From the NCBI GenBank assembly GCA_002426495.1, contig DIQC01000014.1:1-21279 (forward strand): DNA of 21,279 nucleotides, read 5' to 3'. Each line of letters opens with the position of its first letter. The first letter of the stretch is position 1. Position numbers and translations under genes: made by a program. The notes under the pieces were generated by a model that did not search any database, was not told where the DNA came from, and saw nothing but the letters and a program-made list of their open reading frames with translations. Origin of the DNA: Thermacetogenium sp. UBA5472. Lineage in GTDB: Bacteria; Bacillota; DSM-12270; Thermacetogeniales; Thermacetogeniaceae. Below are positions 14,907 through 21,279 of this stretch, one piece after another.

Positions 14907-15860
14907 TTAGTCAAGAATTCCCTCTAAAATTGACAGCTTAATATTAGATGCACTTTCGGTTATTTTTCCCATATATCTGTTTAATAGTAGTCTTTCTAGT
15001 TGAGATAACCCCTGACCCCTGTTGATACATTTTAGCAATTTTCTCATGATCAGTAACAATAAAGAAGGGGATATCTGAGACTGCACAATGCACAAAGAAA
15101 CCTGGGGAATCTCCAGCAGGCCGCGCACTTCCTTCAATATCTTGGCTATAATATCGGGCTGTTTCCCTGCACCGATCAAATAATGCTCATAACCATCAGC
15201 TTTTCCCAGATACAGCAGTGAACCTATCTTCCCTGAAAAGGAGAGATCCGCTGCCCAATTAAGCAGTTCTTGATCCCCTGATTCAGGATAGAGATGCCGT
15301 CCAGCCAAAAGCATGGTCAATAGATCATTTTCTGCACAAACATATAATGCCAAAAGACGCTCATTGTTTATTGAATGGCAACTTTTTGGCATATGATCCC
15401 CATGAAAACCCTTTACTACATTGCAGGCAATGTCCTTGAGGAAGGGATAAGCTATCTGTGTTCCAAAGATCACAATAGGCCTGCCTAAAGAAACCAGGTG
15501 CAGACCTCTAGAGAGGAACCCTCCGCTGACCATCAACGGATTGATGGGAAAAGTAGTGTCCACAGGGCATATTTCTTCCCTGCAGTCAAACAGTTGTGCT
15601 ATTCTTTCCAGCAGAACATTTACATCAGGACCAGCGGTACGCTTTCCCAGGACATATACTTCATTTCCATATCTATCTCTCCCCACAAAGCGAAAACGCC
15701 CGTGGGTAACTGCATTATATTGATCGAAATGAGGAACTTTTAGAAGTTCAGAGCCTGTGGCTGTTCTGCCTTTGGGCAGCAGCCCTAAATGGATCCCCGC
15801 TGCAGTCACTGAGGAGTGTGAGCCACCGTAACAGTGATAAATTATTTTGGCCATAAACAC
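14907..15860 (-). CDS. DUF3189 family protein with a second, degenerate copy
   Basis: A 317-aa protein. Residues 5-150 match DUF3189, a family confined mostly to spore-formers: IIYHCYGGSHSSVTAAGIHL and the PHFDQYNAVTHGRF region. The second half repeats the pattern weakly: FVGRDRYGNEVYVLGKRTAG (58-77) corresponds to YLGKADGYEHYLIGAGKQ (217-234), and the helices after it also align (VNVLLERIAQLF with IAKILKEVRGLL). The HCYGG motif is absent from the second half, so it may be a structural copy. The function is unknown. The frame opens with GTG at 15860; ATG at 15854 is a reasonable alternative start. It follows the YIEGIA partner gene by 3 bases. It is probably part of the sporulation module. 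Confidence 0.75.
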   Translation of the reverse strand: MFMAKIIYHCYGGSHSSVTAAGIHLGLLPKGRTATGSELLKVPHFDQYNAVTHGRFRFVGRDRYGNEVYVLGKRTAGPDVNVLLERIAQLFDCREEICPVDTTFPINPLMVSGGFLSRGLHLVSLGRPIVIFGTQIAYPFLKDIACNVVKGFHGDHMPKSCHSINNERLLALYVCAENDLLTMLLAGRHLYPESGDQELLNWAADLSFSGKIGSLLYLGKADGYEHYLIGAGKQPDIIAKILKEVRGLLEIPQVSLCIVQSQISPSLLLLIMRKLLKCINRGQGLSQLERLLLNRYMGKITESASNIKLSILEGILD

Positions 15861-15863
15861 CCA

Positions 15864-16058
15864 TCAATGCTTGACAATAAAGAACACTCCGTTTCCCAGG
15901 TCATGAATCATTCCCCCCAAAATCCTGCTCAAGTTTAGCGCCATCTGTTCCTTTTCCTCAGCCGAGGAAGCAATAAAGACAGGAGCGCCGCCACCAGAAA
16001 CCAGTTGGGGATCCTCGGTTATGATAGCTAAGATCAATTTTGATATATCTATTTCCAT
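15864..16058 (-). CDS. Small partner protein of YIEGIA
   Basis: A 64-aa protein with no membrane segment, carrying ILAIITEDPQLVSGGGAPVF in its first half and a glycine-rich centre. It matches the small protein known as the capping complex subunit for YIEGIA, which is found next to YIEGIA genes in spore-formers. An AAGGTGA site precedes the ATG. Its place directly after the YIEGIA gene and before DUF3189 supports the assignment. The biochemical role is not established. Confidence 0.75.
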   Translation of the reverse strand: MEIDISKLILAIITEDPQLVSGGGAPVFIASSAEEKEQMALNLSRILGGMIHDLGNGVFFIVKH

Positions 16059-16133
16059 AACTCATCACCTTAATTAAGAAGCGCCTCCCAGGAAGCTCCC
16101 TTTCTTGAGTCACCAGCCTACATCTTATCTACC

Positions 16134-17021
16134 TTAATCGGAAGCGATCCGCCCGGCCTGAGTTTCCAGAGGCTTCCTGGATGCGCTTTCCAGCACAGGA
16201 GATCTTTCGATAATATTACGAAGACATTCAAAGTCTTTCTCTAAGGGCAGTATAAAGAGGCCAATAGCCCCTGTGTCTATATCTTTTCTGGCCAGGGGGG
16301 TAAAGTCCGGTTCTGCAATTTCAAGTTTCGTCCCTAAAAGGGCAGCAGCTGTATGCAAAATCGCCTGACGCTGCCCCACACTATGCAAAATAGCCCTGCC
16401 ATTATCATCCTTGGGCTTGATCATCACTGCCATCCCTTCTGCCAGTATTTTTTCCTGGGAAGGAGGATAACCCACATTCATAATCACAATATCGTCAACC
16501 ATTAACAGGGGCCCTTTAAAATGCAATTTGGCAGCGACCACTTCTGCAATCTCTCCCACTACTTGACCGGTTTTGAGAAATTGGGAAAGGATGATAATGA
16601 TAATTGTGGCAGCAGTAGCATACAGCCAACCAATCCAGATAGTCAGCCCACTAGCAATAATCGCAGCGAAGATCGTTAAATAGTTTCTCGCTTCAAAGGT
16701 TCTGGCGATCCCCTCAACGTAATCAACTCCACGTTGTACAAGTTCATTTTCTTCTAATTTCAGCAGAGTCTCTCTTTCCATATTCCTCACATGTCTGAAT
16801 TGTTCCGCGGCTATCGTTAAAAAGGTCACAGCAGTAAATTCTTTAAGCAGCAGAGCAGGGATGAAAACAGCTCCAATCAAAGCTGCGATAGCTCCTAAAG
16901 CAATATGAGTTATTAGGTCGTGAGGATAAGTGGGATATTGTCGATAATCAAGGCGCAACATAAACAGCCTGGCCAGTACTCCTGCCACCAGGCCGCTGAC
17001 AATAGCATTCTGATACAGCAT
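16134..17021 (-). CDS. YIEGIA family sporulation membrane protein
   Basis: A 295-aa protein with the family's name motif in variant form, YVEGIA (101-106), after a charged cytoplasmic stretch (RHVRNMERETLLKLEENELV). About four membrane helices (roughly 4-22, 36-58, 113-133, 134-150) precede a soluble C-terminal half with a VGYPPSQEKILAEG segment and repeated VMIKPKDDNGRAIL-type strands. YIEGIA proteins are found in endospore-formers (YphB in Bacillus lies next to der in a similar place). The function is not defined. It starts 6 bases after spoIIP ends, so it is in the same operon. Confidence 0.8.
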   Translation of the reverse strand: MLYQNAIVSGLVAGVLARLFMLRLDYRQYPTYPHDLITHIALGAIAALIGAVFIPALLLKEFTAVTFLTIAAEQFRHVRNMERETLLKLEENELVQRGVDYVEGIARTFEARNYLTIFAAIIASGLTIWIGWLYATAATIIIIILSQFLKTGQVVGEIAEVVAAKLHFKGPLLMVDDIVIMNVGYPPSQEKILAEGMAVMIKPKDDNGRAILHSVGQRQAILHTAAALLGTKLEIAEPDFTPLARKDIDTGAIGLFILPLEKDFECLRNIIERSPVLESASRKPLETQAGRIASD

Positions 17022-17026
17022 TCAGC

Positions 17027-18145
17027 CTAATCCTTCCTTTTTAGAGGGATTCTGGAGATAAAATCCCGGAGCTGATTTACCGCCCCCTCCACACTTCCGG
17101 TGTTCATGTACAGATAACCGAAAACTGCCGCAGCCACCAATACTATTATTAAAATAGCTGCTTTCCAGGCACCGCTGCTTTCTTCAGGTTGAGGGGGAGC
17201 CGGAGGACCCCCGGGGCTGCCTAAAACCGCAGGGAGTGCTGTTGCAAACATAGCAATTCCCCGCTCTGCTTCTTCACGGCTATTGGTATGGGCACCAACT
17301 TCCACAAGCAGACAGCGCTGTGCCAGATCCTGGTTGAAATCGCTGGAGATAATGAGAATGCCCTGCACAATACCAGGATATTTTTCATCTGCAGCAGATT
17401 TTAGCTGTTTGGCAAACTCCAAATTAGATTGATAGCGGGGATTCGTATTGCCCACTACAAATTTGACCTTGGTAACATCCTGCCCATCTATATTTGTATG
17501 GTAAACCTCTGGTGGCACTGCATCACGGTGCACATCAAAAAGAGCATTCAGATCCTTTTGCAGCAATTCAACTGCTGTGCGCCGGGAGCGATAGTAGGCG
17601 TTTATATCATGTGGATGATGAAGCCTCTCACTGTGGTGCACTGTAAAACCCATATCGTCCAGTTTATCTTCAAGGACCTTTCCTACTTTAATAATACCGC
17701 CATTGCTCACATCGCTTTCAGTGCCATCTGTTGGAACATAGGATTCAGCAGAATGAGTATGATAGATCCCAATTGATGGAGCCTCTTTCTGGGCTAGCAA
17801 AGATGACTGAGTAGAAGTTGTTGTTGAGGAGAGATCCATCTTTGCTTCAGTTTCTTTTCTTACCAACTGAGCATGAGCGTAATCCCCCTCGATGGATGTG
17901 ATCTGATAACGCATATTATCTGCGTTAATAAATTGATCACCCTTGCTCAGGTAGCGAGATGTGTAATCAATGACCTTGTTTTGTTCATCAATAATCCTGT
18001 AATACCCTCCGTCATCACGCTCTGTCAGCTGACGAGTTATGGAAGGTTGGGCAAAAGCTGTACTAGCCCAGTAAGATAGCAGAATAACAAAACCTAATCC
18101 GATAAGTGAGCCTAGAAATGAACTAATTATTTTACTCTGCTTCAT
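17027..18145 (-). CDS. spoIIP: Stage II sporulation protein P (peptidoglycan hydrolase), with C-terminal anchor
   Basis: A 372-aa SpoIIP-type amidase/endopeptidase, which with SpoIID and SpoIIM thins the septal peptidoglycan during engulfment. Residues 5-32 are a signal anchor. The catalytic domain has HTHSAESYVP (129-138), with the zinc/catalytic His and Glu, then SDFNQDLAQR and LVEVGAHTNSREEAER (280-295), the second metal-binding block. After a proline-rich linker a second membrane span (about 326-347) and a basic tail follow; Bacillus SpoIIP lacks this. I place the start at ATG 18145, which has GAGGGTG upstream; ATG 18166 is possible. It overlaps the DUF1614 gene by 14 bases. It may be one of two SpoIIP proteins in the genome. 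Confidence 0.9.
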   Translation of the reverse strand: MKQSKIISSFLGSLIGLGFVILLSYWASTAFAQPSITRQLTERDDGGYYRIIDEQNKVIDYTSRYLSKGDQFINADNMRYQITSIEGDYAHAQLVRKETEAKMDLSSTTTSTQSSLLAQKEAPSIGIYHTHSAESYVPTDGTESDVSNGGIIKVGKVLEDKLDDMGFTVHHSERLHHPHDINAYYRSRRTAVELLQKDLNALFDVHRDAVPPEVYHTNIDGQDVTKVKFVVGNTNPRYQSNLEFAKQLKSAADEKYPGIVQGILIISSDFNQDLAQRCLLVEVGAHTNSREEAERGIAMFATALPAVLGSPGGPPAPPQPEESSGAWKAAILIIVLVAAAVFGYLYMNTGSVEGAVNQLRDFISRIPLKRKD

Positions 18146-18872
18146 CTTTTTCACCCTCTTCCTCATGCTGCGCCTTCTCTTGATGTACCTTGTTGGGAGA
18201 CAATGGCCTTAATCTTTTTAATAAAGCCGGAGCTTTACCCTTTTCAGTTGGCCCACCCTGCAGTCGCTCTCTGGATTCCCCAATAAACTCTGCCAACAGC
18301 ACAGCCAGCAGGCCTGCGATAACAATCGCATCAAATGCTCCTCCCCCTCCAATGAGCACCGCTCCCGGACTTCCTTGAATCATAAAGCTAAAATAGGTCA
18401 AAACATCAAAGAGAAGTATGCCCATTGTGGCAGCGATAAATGCGCCTCGGCGAGATCTGCCTATAACATAAGCAATGATTCCACCTACTAGTGGGTAGAT
18501 ATAGAGTGGATCCAGAACCATGGCTTCCGGTTGTGCCGGAAGTAATAGCCCTGTCAGATAAATTGCGGCTGCTGTACCGATTGTGCCTACAACTGAGCGC
18601 AATCTCTCTTTATTGCTCGTTGTATAAATCAGGTAACCGGCCAATATTAAAGGAACCACCGCTCCTCCAATATTGATCGATGCTTCAACCCGCGGCCCAG
18701 ACGGTAGAGGAATATTGATAAAACTGCCGATGATCAACGCTCCTATAACACCTAGAGCTGCTTTATCAGAAAGCCTTAATTTATCCAAGACTCGCTGAGC
18801 AACTCCAAAATAGATGAGCAGTGAAACAACTAAGAGAATTATTGTACCTATCGGTATTTGCGGCAAGCTCAT
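18132..18872 (-). CDS. DUF1614 family membrane protein
   Basis: A 246-aa protein with six or seven membrane helices and a basic, highly charged C-terminal cytoplasmic tail (about 200-246). It shows the DUF1614 pattern: a pair of N-terminal helices, LRLSDKAAL, then GSFINIPL and SINIGGAVVPLILAGYL, and a glycine-rich loop (LIGGGGAFDAIVIAGLLAVLLAE). The function is unknown. It is the first gene of the sporulation operon, with GGAAAGGAG ahead of the ATG, and is coupled to spoIIP by overlap. The position corresponds loosely to the Bacillus yphA locus, although I see no sequence evidence that they are homologous. Confidence 0.72.
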   Translation of the reverse strand: MSLPQIPIGTIILLVVSLLIYFGVAQRVLDKLRLSDKAALGVIGALIIGSFINIPLPSGPRVEASINIGGAVVPLILAGYLIYTTSNKERLRSVVGTIGTAAAIYLTGLLLPAQPEAMVLDPLYIYPLVGGIIAYVIGRSRRGAFIAATMGILLFDVLTYFSFMIQGSPGAVLIGGGGAFDAIVIAGLLAVLLAEFIGESRERLQGGPTEKGKAPALLKRLRPLSPNKVHQEKAQHEEEGEKDEAE

Positions 18873-19082
18873 ACAGCTCCTTTCCCACAGTTATATTGAG
18901 TGAAACCTGCTGACACTGCTAATACCATTCTTTGGCCAATTTCAGCAACTTAGCAACTTAGCGACTTTTAATTCAGCAAGCTAAACAAAAGCAGTGGCTT
19001 TTTCATATTTAATATGTCACGTCATTCATCCTTTAAATTCTCACATTTCAGTTCAAAAAATACCTGTTAAGAATATCCTCAG
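18873..19082. other. Intergenic region with tandem repeat and palindrome before the sporulation operon
   Basis: Three tandem 8-base units (AGCAACTT at 18944-18951 and 18952-18959, AGCGACTT at 18960-18967) and a 13-base palindrome CATATTTAATATG (19004-19016) lie in the likely control region. I searched by eye for sigma-A, sigma-E and sigma-G boxes and found no convincing pair. Confidence 0.35.
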
Positions 19083-19117
19083 AAAAAAATAAAAGACCCG
19101 GCGCACTGCCAGGTCTT
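19083..19117 (-). terminator. Rho-independent terminator after mobA
   Basis: AAGACCTGGC pairs with GCCGGGTCTT on the minus strand (10 bp, one G-U pair, 5-base loop; plus-strand arms 19093-19102 and 19108-19117) and is followed by TTATTTTTTT. It lies 15 bases past the mobA stop. Confidence 0.92.
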
Positions 19118-19131
19118 GCATTAATTGGTCG

Positions 19132-19725
19132 TTATTGTTTTTCTTTCAATTGCTCCAAAGCGATACGAAGATCATCCTGTGTATTTATATTAAAGAAACT
19201 CATTGGTCCACCGAACTGCTGCAGTTCTCGTTCAGCTATATATTTAAGTCTGATATGAGGATAAAAAGATTTTACCTTGTATTGATTATTAATAAGGGCA
19301 TCCTCTATAGGTTTAATGCAGGTCTTTCTATAGACTGCAGCCAATGGTTCCGGGTACCCCTCAACGATAGGAACTACAGCATCATCACAAATACCAGTCT
19401 GATCAAGCAGATAGCGTAAAATATCTTTATTGATAAATGGCAAATCACAGGCGGTAACAAAATTCAGGTCATGGGATGAGCATATCAAACCCGCATGCAT
19501 CCCACTAAGGGGTCCCTTTCCAGGTATAATGTCCGTAACCGTCCGTATACCTAGAGCATTATACTGGTCAGGTGTGTTTGTCACCAAAATTATTTCATAA
19601 AAAACCTCAGCCAACACATCAATTATCCGGTCTATTAACCTCTGAGATGATATTTTGACCATGGCTTTATTTGATTTAAAGCGTGAGCTTTTCCCCCCGG
19701 CCAATATAATTCCCGTAGCAAGCAA
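19132..19725 (-). CDS. mobA: Molybdenum cofactor guanylyltransferase
   Basis: A 197-aa nucleotidyltransferase that joins GMP to molybdopterin, making the guanine dinucleotide cofactor of many molybdo- and tungsto-enzymes. It has the signature LAGGKSSRF...K20 at the start, PLSGMHAGL, and TACDLPF with metal-binding Asp94. The glycine that normally follows in the SSRMGxDK loop is replaced (SSRFKSNK), so activity may be altered; a related nucleotidyltransferase role is possible. It starts at TTG, with GAGGTGA five bases ahead; that site includes the stop codon of the preceding fmdB-like gene, so translation is coupled. No other molybdenum cofactor genes are in the window. Confidence 0.85.
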   Translation of the reverse strand: MLATGIILAGGKSSRFKSNKAMVKISSQRLIDRIIDVLAEVFYEIILVTNTPDQYNALGIRTVTDIIPGKGPLSGMHAGLICSSHDLNFVTACDLPFINKDILRYLLDQTGICDDAVVPIVEGYPEPLAAVYRKTCIKPIEDALINNQYKVKSFYPHIRLKYIAERELQQFGGPMSFFNINTQDDLRIALEQLKEKQ

Positions 19726-19734
19726 AGAATCACC

Positions 19735-19992
19735 TCAAGATTGAGATATATCGGGCACGGGATTATCTGCGTATTTCCCACAGCCATAGCGCTTGGCACT
19801 TACGCAGCTATTGGCGACATTACACCCAGGATTGTATTTTTTGGACACCTTGACATAATTAAATCTCCCGTAGACCTGTCTCAAATCATTACCCTTGCAA
19901 TCAGGACAAGTGAGATGTTCTTTGTCCTTGATCGCTACCATTTTAGTAAACTTTTCCCCGCAATCTTCACAGACAAAAGTATATACAGGCAT
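19735..19992 (-). CDS. FmdB-type zinc ribbon protein
   Basis: An 85-aa small protein with an N-terminal zinc ribbon, MPVYTFVCEDCG, and a second knuckle CPDC; the four ligands are C8, C11, C29 and C32. This is the FmdB/putative regulatory zinc ribbon family. Three additional cysteines (C57, C63, C71) in the tail may bind another metal. The function is unknown; the name comes from a gene near formamidase and formylmethanofuran genes. GGGAGGCGAG lies upstream of ATG. It sits between the S1 gene (38-base gap) and mobA (9-base gap). Confidence 0.82.
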   Translation of the reverse strand: MPVYTFVCEDCGEKFTKMVAIKDKEHLTCPDCKGNDLRQVYGRFNYVKVSKKYNPGCNVANSCVSAKRYGCGKYADNPVPDISQS

Positions 19993-20030
19993 CTGCTTCT
20001 CGCCTCCCTGAGTAAAACTGAATAAAAGTA

Positions 20031-21279
20031 CTAATTTCGTTCGACTTTAGACAGCAAATCTCCGAATACTTCACCCAAGTTTACGCCCACACTGGGACTT
20101 GAACCCTGTGATCTATCATTGCCTTCATAGCTGTCCTTCTTGCCGTCGTCAATGTTTTTATCCTCTTGGGCGTCTTTGATGCTCAGACTGATACGCTGGT
20201 CCTGTTTGTTGATATCCAGTATTTTTACCTGAATCTCATCCCCGGCATTCACAATATCCTCAGGCTTTTCCACATGGTAATTAGCCATACGTGAAATATG
20301 GACAAGGCCCTCTACTCCGGGTTCTAGCTGTACAAAAGCACCGAAAGAAACCGTGCGCATCACAGTACCTGTTACGATCTCACCAACCTCATAGCGCTCA
20401 TCGACTTTATCCCATGGATTACCCTGAATCTTTTTAAGGCTTAAGGAGATGCGCTTTTTTTCCTTATCCACCGAAATCACGTAGACCTCGATTTCATTCC
20501 CTTCTTGGACCACTTCACTGGGATGCTTGACACGCCCCCAAGACAATTCGGAAATATGGAGAAGCCCATCTACTCCCCCTAAATCCACAAATGCCCCGAA
20601 GTTTGTCAGATGCCTGACCGTACCTTTTCTGGTTTCCCCTGCTTCAAGTGTATCCCAGAGTTCTCTCTGGGTATGCAGGAACTCCTCCTGAAGAATTGCT
20701 TTCTGGGAAAGCACAACCTTGGCTTTGTTGCGGTCAAACTCTATGACACGCAAGCGAAGGTTCTTATCCAAATATTTGTCCAGATCACCGGCATAGCCGC
20801 GCTCGATCAGTGAAGCAGGCACAAACCCGCGTACTCCTTCAACATCCACAAGAAGTCCACCTTTAACAACTCGCGCAACTTTCCCTGCCAGTTCGGTCTT
20901 TTCTTCCAAGGCATCCTCTAAAAAATCAAGAGCTTTGCTCTTGTCAGCCCGTTTTTTGGAGAGGATCAAATGCCCTTCATCATTGTCGACACGCAGGACA
21001 TAAACATTAAATTCATCCCCTACCTTGATGTTTTCCATAACATTTTCTGCATCTTTCAGAGATAGCTCCCGGCGCGGAATAACACCCTCTGATTTTCCTC
21101 CGATATCAATCAGGACCTCATCTTCGCGCACCTGCACAACTATCCCGCTGATCACATCTCCCTGTTTAATTTGGCGAGGTGACCCTAAATCAAGATTCAT
21201 CATTTCTTCTTGATCAGGTTCAGATGTTTCTTCATTTGCCTCAGGTACATCTTCAGTTACGGCTTCTGCTTCAGATGCT
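20031..21279 (-). CDS. rpsA: Ribosomal S1-type protein with four S1 domains (5' end outside window)
   Basis: Four OB-fold S1 repeats bind RNA, as in ribosomal protein S1 or YpfD-like proteins. Counting from the internal Met at 21203 they lie at about 14-83, 104-168, 190-257 and 275-343; the third and fourth are the best (NFGAFVDLGGVDGLLHISEL, SFGAFVQLEPGVEGLVHIS). A basic-acidic tail follows. Upstream of that Met the frame stays open to the window edge as a glutamate-rich stretch (VTEDVPEANEETSEPDQEE), so the ORF is longer than the S1 part and its start is not seen. In many Clostridia this acidic linker joins IspH to S1; that fusion is a likely but unproven interpretation. Confidence 0.88.
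   Translation of the reverse strand, partial: ASEAEAVTEDVPEANEETSEPDQEEMMNLDLGSPRQIKQGDVISGIVVQVREDEVLIDIGGKSEGVIPRRELSLKDAENVMENIKVGDEFNVYVLRVDNDEGHLILSKKRADKSKALDFLEDALEEKTELAGKVARVVKGGLLVDVEGVRGFVPASLIERGYAGDLDKYLDKNLRLRVIEFDRNKAKVVLSQKAILQEEFLHTQRELWDTLEAGETRKGTVRHLTNFGAFVDLGGVDGLLHISELSWGRVKHPSEVVQEGNEIEVYVISVDKEKKRISLSLKKIQGNPWDKVDERYEVGEIVTGTVMRTVSFGAFVQLEPGVEGLVHISRMANYHVEKPEDIVNAGDEIQVKILDINKQDQRISLSIKDAQEDKNIDDGKKDSYEGNDRSQGSSPSVGVNLGEVFGDLLSKVERN

Noticed and set aside
1..21279. CRISPR arrays, prophage or insertion-sequence genes
   Set aside because: No regularly spaced repeats, integrase or transposase frames are present; the only repeats are the short elements listed.

Overview
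The window looks like a chromosomal segment of an anaerobic, endospore-forming, Gram-positive bacterium of the class Clostridia (Bacillota). I infer this from the sporulation genes (spoIVA, a spoIIP paralogue, a YIEGIA-family gene and its small partner), strong GGAGG-type ribosome binding sites, GTG and TTG starts, and heterodisulfide-reductase HdrC/HdrB-type proteins typical of anaerobes. Every gene I can support lies on the minus strand, so transcription runs from right (21279) to left (1). The genus cannot be fixed from the sequence alone.

In order of transcription: (1) 21279-19083, ribosomal S1-type protein (5' end outside the window; possibly the C-terminal part of an IspH-S1 fusion), an FmdB-type zinc ribbon protein and MobA, ended by a terminator. 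(2) 18872-11549, a long tight operon: DUF1614 membrane protein, SpoIIP, YIEGIA membrane protein, a 64-aa YIEGIA partner, a tandem DUF3189 protein, a DUF512 PDZ/Fe-S protein, the ribosome-assembly GTPase Der and the acyltransferase PlsY, ended by a terminator. (3) spoIVA, alone between terminators, with an upstream region rich in inverted repeats. (4) 9850-5212, a threonine operon hom-thrC-thrB-aspartokinase with its own likely promoter, followed by tRNA-Pro(GGG) with an excellent sigma-A promoter and a strong terminator. (5) A 745-aa membrane protein with an alkaline-phosphatase-like outer domain, then speD with its own promoter and terminator. (6) hdrC-hdrB without hdrA, preceded by a possible 18-codon small ORF and a long hairpin. 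(7) At the left edge, the start of a divergent polyprenyl-synthetase-like gene that runs out of the window.

How the parts work together: the threonine genes form a complete route from aspartate to threonine, lacking only aspartate-semialdehyde dehydrogenase. The SpoIIP/YIEGIA/DUF3189/DUF1614 block is most likely a sporulation membrane module, and it is embedded beside der, plsY and spoIVA, an arrangement resembling the yphA-yphB-der-spoIVA region of Bacillus. It is the least understood system here and the best candidate for new biology. The two REP-like palindromic intergenic elements (near 2040 and 4970) belong to a repeat family that is probably dispersed in the genome.
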